64,000 nt of DNA from Streptomyces uncialis (GTDB lineage: Bacteria > Actinomycetota > Actinomycetes > Streptomycetales > Streptomycetaceae). Below, piece after piece: positions 17,500 through 26,177 of this stretch (the stretch's first letter is position 1; the number at the start of each line of letters is the position of its first letter). The translations under genes and the position numbers were made by a program. The notes beneath the pieces are model-generated. The model did no database searches, had not been told where the DNA came from, and worked only from the letters and a program-made list of their open reading frames with translations. The stretch is from the NCBI RefSeq assembly GCF_001905345.1, contig NZ_LFBV01000004.1, positions 124,001 to 188,000 on the forward strand. The letters run 5' to 3'.

Positions 17500-18177
17500 T
17501 CAGTCGTCCTCAGGTCCGCGGCGGACCGACAACAGGTCCTCCAACTGCTCCTCGCGGGCCTGCGCCGCGACGAACAGCAGCTCGTCGCCCGCCTCCAGCG
17601 AGTCCTCCCGGGTCGGGGCCAGTACCCGGGTGCCCCGGATGATCGTGACGAGGGAGGTGTCCTGCGGCCATGCCACGTCACCGACCCGGGTGCCCGCGAG
17701 CGCGGACTCCGGCGGCAGCGTCAGCTCGACGAGGTTGGCGTCGCCATGGCTGAAGCGCAGCAGCCTGACCAGATCACCGACGCTCACCGCCTCCTCGACC
17801 AGGGCCGACATCAGCCGCGGTGTCGACACGGCGACATCGACACCCCAGGACTCGTTGAACAGCCACTCGTTCTTGGGGTTGTTCACCCGGGCGACCACCC
17901 GGGGAACGCCGTACTCCGTCTTCGCGAGCAGCGAGACGACCAGGTTGACCTTGTCGTCACCGGTCGCCGCGATGACCACGTTGCAGCGCTGGAGCGCCGC
18001 CTCGTCCAGCGAGGTGATCTCGCAGGCGTCGGCGAGCAGCCACTCGGCCTGCGGGACGCGCTCGACGGAGATCGCCGTGGGCGCCTTGTCGATCAGCAGG
18101 ATCTCGTGACCGTTCTCCAGCAGCTCACCGGCGATGGAACGGCCCACCGCGCCGGCTCCCGCAATGGCGACCCTCAT
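17500..18177 (-). CDS. ceoC: TrkA-family K+ uptake regulatory protein CeoC
   Basis: Cytosolic nucleotide-gated regulator of K+ transport, 225 residues. The N-terminal Rossmann RCK domain starts GAGAVGRSIAGELLENGHEILLID (GxGxxG plus acidic ribose ligand). The C-terminal TrkA-C domain (about 140-215) ends DELLFVAAQAREEQL. ATG at 18177 overlaps the ceoB stop by one base (TGATG). The pair order equals mycobacterial ceoB-ceoC. No TrkH-type channel adjoins. Confidence 0.9.
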   Translation of the reverse strand: MRVAIAGAGAVGRSIAGELLENGHEILLIDKAPTAISVERVPQAEWLLADACEITSLDEAALQRCNVVIAATGDDKVNLVVSLLAKTEYGVPRVVARVNNPKNEWLFNESWGVDVAVSTPRLMSALVEEAVSVGDLVRLLRFSHGDANLVELTLPPESALAGTRVGDVAWPQDTSLVTIIRGTRVLAPTREDSLEAGDELLFVAAQAREEQLEDLLSVRRGPEDD

Positions 18178-18845
18178 CACTGACCGCCTTCCTCGGGGCC
18201 CTCCGCGAACGCGGCCTCGACCTTCTCGACATCGTCCGAACGCATCATCACGTGCACCAGATCGCCTTCCTGGAGCACGGTCTGCGAGGTCGGCAGGATC
18301 GCCTCGCCCAAACGGGTGAGGAACGCGACCCGTACCCCTGTCTCGTCCTGGAGGCGGCTGATCTTGTGGCCCACCCACGCGGTGGTGGTGTGCACCTCGG
18401 CGAGCTGGACACCGCCCGTCGGGTCCCGCCACAGCGGCTCGGAGCCGGACGGCAGCAGCCGGCGCAGCATCTGGTCGGCGGTCCAGCGGACGGTGGCGAC
18501 CGTCGGGATGCCCAGCCGCTGGTAGACCTCGGCGCGCCGGGGGTCGTAGATACGGGCCGCCACATGCTCGATCCCGAACATCTCGCGGGCCACCCGGGCC
18601 GCGATGATGTTGGAGTTGTCGCCGCTGGAGACTGCGGCGAACGCGCCCGCCTCCTCGATCCCGGCCTCCCGCAGGGTGTCCTGGTCGAAGCCGATACCCG
18701 TGACGCGCCGGCCGCCGAACCCGGAGCCCAGGCGCCGGAAGGCGGTGGGGTCCTGGTCGATCACGGCGACCGTGTGGCCCTGCTGCTCCAGGGTCTGGGC
18801 GAGAGCGGAGCCCACTCTGCCGCAGCCCATGATGACGATGTGCAC
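18177..18845 (-). CDS. ceoB: TrkA-family K+ uptake regulatory protein CeoB
   Basis: Paralogue of the downstream gene, 222 residues. RCK Rossmann motif MGCGRVGSALAQTLEQQGHTVAVID with the acidic residue after strand 2, then a TrkA-C domain containing RVAFLTRLGEAILPTSQTVLQEGDLVHVM. GTG at 18845 (VHIVIMGCG) is the start that fits homologues. The first gene of a two-gene operon divergent from an APC permease. Confidence 0.9.
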   Translation of the reverse strand: MHIVIMGCGRVGSALAQTLEQQGHTVAVIDQDPTAFRRLGSGFGGRRVTGIGFDQDTLREAGIEEAGAFAAVSSGDNSNIIAARVAREMFGIEHVAARIYDPRRAEVYQRLGIPTVATVRWTADQMLRRLLPSGSEPLWRDPTGGVQLAEVHTTTAWVGHKISRLQDETGVRVAFLTRLGEAILPTSQTVLQEGDLVHVMMRSDDVEKVEAAFAEGPEEGGQ

Positions 18846-19256
18846 GACCGTCCTTCCGGCTGTCGATATGTCGTTGACGTGGATCTCGTCGGCGCCACCG
18901 CCCGGCCGCTCCGCCGTGGAGGAACCGTTCGGTGTCGTTGGTTTGGTTGACGTCGTGGTGGACGCCGGCGTTGTCCGGCGTCGGTGGCGGACACGGTGTC
19001 GCGGCGGACCGCGATGCCGTCGGGGTCGGTCGGGGTCAGGAGAGGGCCGGGCCTGCGGACTTGACCCGGGCTTTACCAAGTCCCCCCTGATCGTGACGAC
19101 TCAGGCTTAACAGGGTCTCAGACCGGGGCCCAAGCTACACACGCGCGGTCGGGGGACGGCACCCGCCCGCACCGCCGGGAACGGCATCCGATCGTCACCA
19201 TGACTTCTGGGGTGGTGGGTGGGCGGCCCCCCGTTCGAACGCTTACGATCCCTTGC
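18846..19256. other. Divergent ceoB / APC permease promoter region
   Basis: 411 bp without a supported ORF. It contains a hairpin GACGCCGG-N6-CCGGCGTC at 18961-18982 and a purine/pyrimidine mixed stretch. TACGAT at 19244-19249 is a possible -10 only about eight bases from the permease GTG, which would make that mRNA nearly leaderless. I see no c-di-AMP riboswitch-like conservation by eye. Confidence 0.45.
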
Positions 19257-21308
19257 GTGTCCAAACTGACCGACGTGCCCAAACGGATCCTCATCGGGCG
19301 CGCCCTGCGCAGTGACCGGCTCGGTGAGACGCTCCTGCCGAAGCGCATCGCTCTCCCTGTCTTCGCGTCCGACCCGCTCTCCTCGGTGGCGTACGCGCCC
19401 GGTGAGGTGCTGCTGGTGCTCTCCATCGCGGGCGTGTCGGCCTACCACTTCAGCCCCTGGATCGCCCTCGCCGTCGTCGTCCTGATGTTCACGGTGGTGG
19501 CCTCGTACCGTCAGAACGTGCACGCCTACCCCAGCGGCGGCGGCGACTACGAGGTGGCGACCACCAACCTCGGTCCCAAGGCGGGCCTCACCGTCGCCAG
19601 CGCCCTGCTGGTCGACTACGTGCTCACCGTCGCCGTGTCCATCTCCTCGGGGGTCGAGAACCTCGGCTCCGCGATCCCGTTCGTGGTCGAGAACAAGGTC
19701 CTCGTCGCGGTCACCATCATCGTGCTGCTCACCGTGATGAACCTGCGCGGGGTGCGGGAGTCCGGGAAGCTCTTCGCGATCCCCACCTATGTCTTCGTCA
19801 CCGGGGTCTTCCTGATGATCGCCTGGGGCGCGTTCCGCGGGCTGGTCCTCGACGACACGCTGAAGGCGCCCACCGCCGACTTCGAGATCCAGGCCGAGCA
19901 CCAGGGGCTCGCGGGATTCGCCCTGGTCTTCCTGCTGCTGCGGGCCTTCTCCTCGGGCTGTGCGGCGCTCACCGGTGTCGAGGCCATCAGCAACGGCGTC
20001 CCCGCCTTCCGCAAGCCGAAGTCCCGCAACGCCGCGAACACCCTGGCGCTGATGGGACTGCTCGCCGTCACCATGTTCTGCGGGATCATCGGCCTCGCCA
20101 TGGCCTCCGACGTCCGGATGGCCGAGAACCCGGCCAAGGACCTCGTCCACGACGGCGCCCCGGTCGGGGACGGCTATGTCCAGGACCCGGTGATCTCCCA
20201 GGTGGCGGCGGCCGTCTTCGGGGACGGCACCTTCCTGTTCGTGGTCCTCGCCGCGGCCACCGCGCTGGTGCTGTTCCTCGCGGCCAATACGGCGTACAAC
20301 GGCTTCCCGCTGCTCGGCTCGATCCTCGCCCAGGACCGCTATCTGCCGCGCCAGCTCCACACCCGCGGCGACCGGCTCGCCTTCTCCAACGGCATCGTCG
20401 TCCTCGCGGGCGCCGCGACCCTGCTCGTGGTGATCTACGGAGCCGACTCGACCCGGCTGATCCAGCTCTACATCGTCGGGGTCTTCGTCTCCTTCACCCT
20501 GAGCCAGACCGGCATGGTCCGGCACTGGAACCGCCATCTGCGCACCGAGAACGACCCGGCCAAGCGCCGCCATATGAAGCGCTCCCGGGCGATCAACGCC
20601 TTCGGCGCGTTCTTCACCGGCCTGGTGCTCGTGGTCGTCCTGGTCACCAAGTTCACGCACGGCGCGTGGGTCGCGCTGCTCGGCATGGTCATCTTCTACG
20701 CGACGATGACCGCGATCCGCCGCCACTACGACCGGGTCGCCGAGGAGATCAGCGCCCCCGAGGAACCGACCGACGACGTGGTCCGCCCGTCCCGGGTGCA
20801 CTCCATCGTCCTGGTCTCCAAGCTCCACCGCCCCACCCTGCGGGCCCTCTCCTACGCCAAGCTCATGCGCTCCGACACCCTGGAGGCACTGAGCGTCAAC
20901 GTCGACCCGGAGGAGACCCGGGCCCTCAAGGAGGAGTGGGACCGGCGCGCCATAGACGTCCCGCTCAAGGTCCTCGACTCGCCGTACCGCGAGATCACCC
21001 GCCCGATCATCGAGTACGTCAAGAACCTGCGCCACGAGTCCCCGCGCGAGGCCGTCAGCGTGATCATCCCCGAGTACGTGGTGGGCCACTGGTACGAGCA
21101 CCTGCTGCACAACCAGAGCGCGCTGCGGCTCAAGGGCCGGCTGCTGTTCACCCCCGGGGTGATGGTGACCTCGGTGCCGTACCAGCTGGAGTCCTCCGAG
21201 GCGGCCAAGAAGCGGGCCCGCCGCCGCCAGGAATGGAGCGCGCCGGGAGCGGTGCGCCGGGGCCCGGTGGAGAAGCGGTCACCGAAGGAGCCCACGGCGA
21301 AGAAGTGA
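19257..21308 (+). CDS. APC family amino acid/K+ permease
   Basis: 683-residue membrane protein. The N-terminal 470 residues have about twelve hydrophobic segments of the APC superfamily, with FASDPLSSVAYAPGE in the first. The C-terminal cytosolic domain of about 190 residues contains HSIVLVSKLHRPTLRALSYA and VSVIIPEYVVGHWYEHLLHNQSALRLKG. Neighbouring RCK proteins suggest a cation-linked role; mycobacterial Rv2690c holds the same position. GTG at 19257 (VSKLTDVPKRIL) fits homologues better than the upstream ATG at 19200. Confidence 0.88.
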   Translation: MSKLTDVPKRILIGRALRSDRLGETLLPKRIALPVFASDPLSSVAYAPGEVLLVLSIAGVSAYHFSPWIALAVVVLMFTVVASYRQNVHAYPSGGGDYEVATTNLGPKAGLTVASALLVDYVLTVAVSISSGVENLGSAIPFVVENKVLVAVTIIVLLTVMNLRGVRESGKLFAIPTYVFVTGVFLMIAWGAFRGLVLDDTLKAPTADFEIQAEHQGLAGFALVFLLLRAFSSGCAALTGVEAISNGVPAFRKPKSRNAANTLALMGLLAVTMFCGIIGLAMASDVRMAENPAKDLVHDGAPVGDGYVQDPVISQVAAAVFGDGTFLFVVLAAATALVLFLAANTAYNGFPLLGSILAQDRYLPRQLHTRGDRLAFSNGIVVLAGAATLLVVIYGADSTRLIQLYIVGVFVSFTLSQTGMVRHWNRHLRTENDPAKRRHMKRSRAINAFGAFFTGLVLVVVLVTKFTHGAWVALLGMVIFYATMTAIRRHYDRVAEEISAPEEPTDDVVRPSRVHSIVLVSKLHRPTLRALSYAKLMRSDTLEALSVNVDPEETRALKEEWDRRAIDVPLKVLDSPYREITRPIIEYVKNLRHESPREAVSVIIPEYVVGHWYEHLLHNQSALRLKGRLLFTPGVMVTSVPYQLESSEAAKKRARRRQEWSAPGAVRRGPVEKRSPKEPTAKK

Positions 21309-21429
21309 CGTCCCCTGCCGCCGCGGCCCGCCCCGGGTCCGAGGTGGTGAGCGGCCGGACGGCGCCCACGTAGACTGGTGGGCTGTTGTCCGGCCGCATT
21401 TCCTCACCCAGTAGTGGAGTCACCCCGCC

Positions 21430-22758
21430 ATGCAGGAAGAACCGAAGAAAACGCTGGTGGGTCAGGAGTACGAGGTCGAGGTCGGGCCCGTCGCCCACGG
21501 CGGGCACTGTGTCGCCCGCACCGACGACGGTCAGGTGCTGTTCGTCCGGCACGCGCTGCCCGGGGAGCGCGTGCTCGCCAGGGTCACCGAGGGTGACGAG
21601 GACTCCCGATTCCTGCGCGCGGACGCCGTGAAGGTGCACGACCCGTCCAAGGACCGCGTGATGGCCCCCTGCCCGTACGCCGGGCCGGGCCGCTGCGGAG
21701 GCTGCGACTGGCAGCACGCCAAGCCGGGCGCGCAGCGCAGGCTCAAGGGCGAGGTCGTCACCGAGCAGCTCCAGCGGCTCGCGGGGCTCACCCCCGAGCA
21801 GGTGGGCTGGGACGGCACGGTGATGCCCGTCGAGGGCGACAAGCTGCCCGTCGGCCAGGTGCCCGCGTGGCGCACCCGGGTGCAGTACGCGGTCGACACG
21901 GAGGGCCGTGCCGGGCTGCGGCGCCACCGCTCGCACGAGGTGGAGCCCGTCGACCACTGCATGATCGCCGCACAGGGCGTGACGGAGCTGGGCGTCGAGG
22001 CACGGCAGTGGCTGGGCATGGCGTCGGTCGAGGCGATCGCCGCGACGGGGTCCCAGGACCGTCAGGTGATCCTCACCCCGCGCCCCGGGGCGCGGCTGCC
22101 GCTGGTGGAGCTGGACCGTCCGGTGTCGGTGCTGCGCGTCGACGAGCACGACGGCGGGGTGCACCGGGTGCACGGCCGCCCCTTCGTCCGCGAGCGGGCC
22201 GACGACCGTACGTACCGGGTGGGCAACGGCGGCTTCTGGCAGGTCCACCCCAAGGCGGCGGACACCCTGGTGAAGGCGGTCATGCAGGGCCTGCTGCCCC
22301 GCAAGGGCGACACCGCGCTGGACCTCTACTGCGGTGTCGGCCTCTTCGCCGGAGCGTTGGCCGACCGGGTCGGCGAGCAGGGCGCGGTGCTGGGCATCGA
22401 GTCGGGCAAGCGGTCGGTCGAGGACGCCCGGCACAATCTGCGGGACTTCCCCCGGGTACGGGTGGAGCAGGGCAAGGTCGAGCAGGTGCTGCCCCGCACC
22501 GGCATCACCGAGGCCGACCTGGTCGTCCTCGACCCCCCGAGGGCGGGCGCGGGCCGCCGCACGGTCCAGCACCTGGCGGGCCTCGGCGCCCGCAAGATCG
22601 CCTACGTGGCCTGCGACCCGGCCGCCCTGGCCCGGGACATCGCGTACTTCGCCGAGGGCGGGTACAAGGTGCGGACGCTGCGGGCGTTCGACCTGTTTCC
22701 GATGACGCACCATGTGGAGTGCGTGGCTATTTTGGAGCCGGTGAAGAAGGACGCGTGA
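21430..22758 (+). CDS. TrmA/RlmD-family m5U RNA methyltransferase with TRAM domain
   Basis: SAM-dependent 5-methyluridine methyltransferase of rRNA or tRNA, 442 residues. It has an N-terminal TRAM domain (about 8-70), a likely [4Fe-4S] site (Cys in CPYAGPGRCGGCDWQH plus VDHCMIA), a SAM fold with LDLYCGVGLFAGALA, DPPRAGAG, and the catalytic Cys in YVACDPAALARD. Corresponds to Rv2689c. It is the last conserved gene before the accessory island. Confidence 0.92.
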   Translation: MQEEPKKTLVGQEYEVEVGPVAHGGHCVARTDDGQVLFVRHALPGERVLARVTEGDEDSRFLRADAVKVHDPSKDRVMAPCPYAGPGRCGGCDWQHAKPGAQRRLKGEVVTEQLQRLAGLTPEQVGWDGTVMPVEGDKLPVGQVPAWRTRVQYAVDTEGRAGLRRHRSHEVEPVDHCMIAAQGVTELGVEARQWLGMASVEAIAATGSQDRQVILTPRPGARLPLVELDRPVSVLRVDEHDGGVHRVHGRPFVRERADDRTYRVGNGGFWQVHPKAADTLVKAVMQGLLPRKGDTALDLYCGVGLFAGALADRVGEQGAVLGIESGKRSVEDARHNLRDFPRVRVEQGKVEQVLPRTGITEADLVVLDPPRAGAGRRTVQHLAGLGARKIAYVACDPAALARDIAYFAEGGYKVRTLRAFDLFPMTHHVECVAILEPVKKDA

Positions 22759-23379
22759 GCTGGGGATTGCCGGTGTGCGTGAGGTGCGGTGGGGGGGCGT
22801 TACGGGCGGTGTCCTGACGCGCGTTCGGCCCTCGTCCCGGCGCGTGTTCTGACGGATCGCCAGCACCGTGTTCGAGCAGGTGACATAGGCGCCGGGCCCG
22901 CGTCCCGAGACGTGGCATCGTGAAGTCCTGACTGTTCGCTGCCATGGTGTGCCGACGCCCATGGCAGCGGAAACCGTCCGCGAGCGCCCCTGGATACCCC
23001 GGGGACGGGCGTGGACGACTGCTTCCGGTAGTGCTGGCCCGCGTCGGTGAGTCCGGCGCTCCACTGTCCCCGTCGCCCGGCTCCAGCAGCCCGCGCCCCT
23101 GCGGAGCCCGACAGCTGGTCCTGTAGGGCTGTTTTCCCGGAGCCGATTCGGGCACGCTTGCCCGATCGACCGCAACACCGCCGGCCGACCTTCGTCGAGC
23201 TGCTGCTTCACATGGACTCCGCCTCGGTCGATCGGGAGATCCGCATGCTGCCTTCCACGGGCCTGGCATCCTCCGGAGTCCGGTGGGACAGAGGTCCGCA
23301 AGATGACATTCCGGTGTGAATCGGCCAACTGTTTTCGACCCTGTCTGCGATCCTGTTCGCTGCGGGACAATGGCCGGCA
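22759..23379. other. Gene-free left flank of the defence island
   Basis: 621 bp. Several overlapping open frames exist on both strands, but none has a ribosome site or a recognisable product. A hairpin TCGGGCA-CGCT-TGCCCGA lies at 23148-23165. GACAAT at 23365-23370, about ten bases before jetA, resembles a -10 box. No direct repeat, integrase or tRNA marks the boundary. Confidence 0.5.
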
Positions 23380-24942
23380 ATGACCGCCACCACCATCTCC
23401 CGGGAACCGCTGCCGTACGGGTTCAGCCCCTTTGCCCACCTCACCGTGCAGAACACAGACCTCTACCGTCAGGTGATGGGGGCCTTCGTCGTCGCCAAGG
23501 AGCGCTTCGCCGTACACCTGCGCCCCGAGGATGTGTACACGGCCCTGCCGGCCGAGGTGCGTCCCCCCGACCTGGACGCCTTGGTGAAGGCGCTGGAGAG
23601 CCTCGTGGGCTGGGGCAATCTCCGCGCCGATCCCGACACCGCGCGTGTCACCGCCGTGGAGGACTTCTACCGGAAGCGGTTCATCTACCAGCTCACCCGG
23701 GCCGGGGAAGCGGCCGAGGAAGCCCTGGGCGTCTACGACGACGCGCTCGGGCGGCGTGGCGCGCTGCAGGCCGTCGCCCTGCACGACATCATCACCCAGT
23801 TGCGGGCCCTCCTCGTGCTGGCAGCAGAGGAACAGCCGGATCGGGCCAAGATCCACCTGGCTCTTGACGTACTGGCCAGCCGGTTCGCAGCTCTGGCCGA
23901 CAACGCCCGAGCCTTCATGGGGTCCTTGCAGCAGACCATCGACCTTCATGACGTCGGAGAGGAAGTGTTCCTCGCCTACAAGGACCGGCTGATCCAGTAC
24001 CTGGAGCGGTTCATCCAGGATCTGATCACCCTCGGCGGGCGCATCGCCCGCCTGATCCTGGAACTGGAAGACGTCGGACGTATCGAACCGCTGCTTCGGG
24101 CAGCCGCTGCCCGTGAGGCTGCCGACGCCTCACCGGAGGAGGCGGACCACGCCGAGGGGGAGGCGTACCAGCGCTGGTACGGGCGCTGGACCGGGCTCGC
24201 AGCGTGGTTCATCAGCAGGGAGGGGCGTGAATCGCAGGCCAGGCTGCTGCGCGGTCGGGCCCTCGGCGCGATTCCCCAGCTCCTCGCGGTCGTACGGTCG
24301 CTGAACGAACGCAGGGCCGGGCGCTCGGACCGGTCCGCCGACTTCCGTACCCTTGCCCGGTGGTTCGCCGAGGCCCCGGACGACGACGCCCGGCACCGGC
24401 TGTGGCGCACCGCCTTCGGGCTGTACCCCGCCCGGCATCTCACCGTCGATGCCGGGACCCTCGCCGCCCGCGCAGCACTGCCGGTCCCCACGGCCACTCC
24501 CTGGGCCGACGCCGAGCCGTTGCGGATCAGCCCGCAGCTGCGCCGTACGGGCAGCTATGAGCGCCGCGGCAAGCCACGCAGGGTCGAGAACCGGGAGGAG
24601 TCGCGCCGCAGACTCGCCGAGGTGGCCGCCAAGCAGGCCGCCGAGACCGCGGCGGCACGCGCCCGGCTCGTCACCGACGGAATCACCCGGCTGTCCGGAC
24701 TCGGTGAACTGGACCCGGCGTCCTTCGGGCTCTTCCTCCAGTTGCTCGGCGACGCGCTGGCCACCTGGCGTCCCGGTATGCGCCACACCGTGGCCACCAG
24801 CAACGACGGCTCCATGGGGATCCGGCTCAGCGCGCTCGCCGACGGCGGTACGGCAGAGATCCGGACGGCTGGGGGCGCTTTCCGCGGTCCCGACCACCTC
24901 ATCGAGATCATCGACCTCACGGACGGAGGCGAGGACCGATGA
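23380..24942 (+). CDS. jetA: Wadjet component JetA (DUF2397 / TIGR02677)
   Basis: 520-residue kleisin-like subunit of a type II-like Wadjet defence complex, an SMC-related machine that recognises and cleaves small circular DNA. Recognised from the family's N-terminal pattern (YGFSPFAHLTVQNTDLYRQVMGAFVVAKERF), the long helical middle and IDLHDVGEEVFLAYKDRLIQYLERFIQDL, which is characteristic of DUF2397. ATG 23380. Its stop overlaps the jetB start (ATGA); all four genes overlap, so the operon is translationally coupled. Confidence 0.9.
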   Translation: MTATTISREPLPYGFSPFAHLTVQNTDLYRQVMGAFVVAKERFAVHLRPEDVYTALPAEVRPPDLDALVKALESLVGWGNLRADPDTARVTAVEDFYRKRFIYQLTRAGEAAEEALGVYDDALGRRGALQAVALHDIITQLRALLVLAAEEQPDRAKIHLALDVLASRFAALADNARAFMGSLQQTIDLHDVGEEVFLAYKDRLIQYLERFIQDLITLGGRIARLILELEDVGRIEPLLRAAAAREAADASPEEADHAEGEAYQRWYGRWTGLAAWFISREGRESQARLLRGRALGAIPQLLAVVRSLNERRAGRSDRSADFRTLARWFAEAPDDDARHRLWRTAFGLYPARHLTVDAGTLAARAALPVPTATPWADAEPLRISPQLRRTGSYERRGKPRRVENREESRRRLAEVAAKQAAETAAARARLVTDGITRLSGLGELDPASFGLFLQLLGDALATWRPGMRHTVATSNDGSMGIRLSALADGGTAEIRTAGGAFRGPDHLIEIIDLTDGGEDR

Positions 24943-26177
24943 ACAGCACCCCGCTCGCCGAGGTGCTCGACGGCCAGCACGCGGCTGACCTTCGCAAGGC
25001 GGCTCGTGCCCTGCTGAAGCAGCCACTCCTGCTCGCCCGCGGCCGATACGCCGACGAGTTCCGTCTCGTCCGTCGGCACGCCTCGGAATTGCGCGAATGG
25101 TTCGACCGCAACACCGGTTGGTCCCTCCAGACGGATGCCGAGGCGGCTCGGCTGCGCAAGATACCCGGCGTCCTCAGCGACCCCACGCACCCCGCGCGTG
25201 ATGCGACCCGTGCGGCGGCCCCCTTCACACGCCGCCGATACGTCCTGCTCTGCCTCGCCCTCGCCGCCCTCGAACGAGGCGAGGCCCAGATCGCCCTCGG
25301 CCGCCTCGCCGACCAGGTAGTCCTCGACGCTGCGGACCCTCACCTCGCCCGCGCGGGCATCCAGTTCACCTTGGACCGCCGCGACGAGCGCCTCGACCTC
25401 GCCGCTGTGGTGAGACTCCTGCTCAGCCTGGGTGTGCTGCGCAGGGTGGCCGGCGACGAGGAAGCGTACGTCAGCGGAGCGGGCGACGCGCTGTACGACG
25501 TGGAACGGCGCGTGCTGGCCGGGCTGCTCGCCGCGCGGCGCGGCCCCTCCACCGTGCACGCCGAGGCTTTCGCGGACCGCCTCGCCGAACTCGTCTCCGA
25601 GACCGCTCTGGACAGCGACGAACTGCGCTTCCGCGCGATGCGGCGCTCGCTGACCCGCAGGCTCCTGGACGATCCGGTCCTTTACTACGACGAGCTGACC
25701 GACGCGGAGCTCGGTTACCTCACCCGGCAGCGCGGGTTCCTCACCGCCCGGATCACCGAGCTGACCGGACTGGTTCCGGAGGTGCGCGCGGAGGGCATCG
25801 CGATGGTCGACCCGGACGACGACCTCACCGACGTCCGGATGCCCGAGCAGGGAACCCACGGCCACGTCACGCTGCTGCTCGCCGAGTACCTGGCAGCCTC
25901 GGACGCTCCCCTCACCACCCATCAACTGGGTCTCCGGGTCCGGGAACTCGCCGCCGAGCACGGCGGATTCTGGGCCAAGTCCGCGCGGGATCCCGGCATG
26001 GAAGCCGAACTCGTGGAGCAGGCCGTCGCCCGGCTCGCCGCCCTCGGGCTGGTCTCCCGTACCGCCCACGGCGTGGCACCGCGCCCAGCCCTCGCCCGGT
26101 ACGCGGTCGGCGAGGCCGTCGTACTCGAACCCGGCACCTCACGTATGCCCGCGCAGCGAAAGGCCAGCAAGCCGTGA
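24939..26177 (+). CDS. jetB: Wadjet component JetB (DUF2398 / TIGR02678)
   Basis: 412-residue protein of the DUF2398 family, the winged-helix (KITE-like) partner in the Wadjet complex. Typical segments are RLVRRHASELREWFDRNTGW, FTRRRYVLLCLALAALERGEAQI and YDELTDAELGYLTRQRG. ATG overlaps the jetA stop and its own stop overlaps the jetC GTG. It should bind JetA and the JetC coiled-coil ATPase. No catalytic motif of its own. Confidence 0.9.
   Translation: MNSTPLAEVLDGQHAADLRKAARALLKQPLLLARGRYADEFRLVRRHASELREWFDRNTGWSLQTDAEAARLRKIPGVLSDPTHPARDATRAAAPFTRRRYVLLCLALAALERGEAQIALGRLADQVVLDAADPHLARAGIQFTLDRRDERLDLAAVVRLLLSLGVLRRVAGDEEAYVSGAGDALYDVERRVLAGLLAARRGPSTVHAEAFADRLAELVSETALDSDELRFRAMRRSLTRRLLDDPVLYYDELTDAELGYLTRQRGFLTARITELTGLVPEVRAEGIAMVDPDDDLTDVRMPEQGTHGHVTLLLAEYLAASDAPLTTHQLGLRVRELAAEHGGFWAKSARDPGMEAELVEQAVARLAALGLVSRTAHGVAPRPALARYAVGEAVVLEPGTSRMPAQRKASKP

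Noticed and set aside
18846..19256. c-di-AMP (ydaO-type) riboswitch upstream of the K+-linked genes
   Set aside because: Only a short simple hairpin is visible; none of the long conserved riboswitch helices or motifs could be recognised.
22759..23379. Decayed gene or integration scar at the island's left edge
   Set aside because: Open frames here have no ribosome sites or similarity I recognise, and no repeat matches the right flank at 36095-36426.
19107..23949. Two very long minus-strand frames opposite the APC permease, RNA methyltransferase and jetA
   Set aside because: They cross several well-supported plus-strand genes and intergenic DNA, and show only Asp/Gly/Arg-rich low-complexity sequence.
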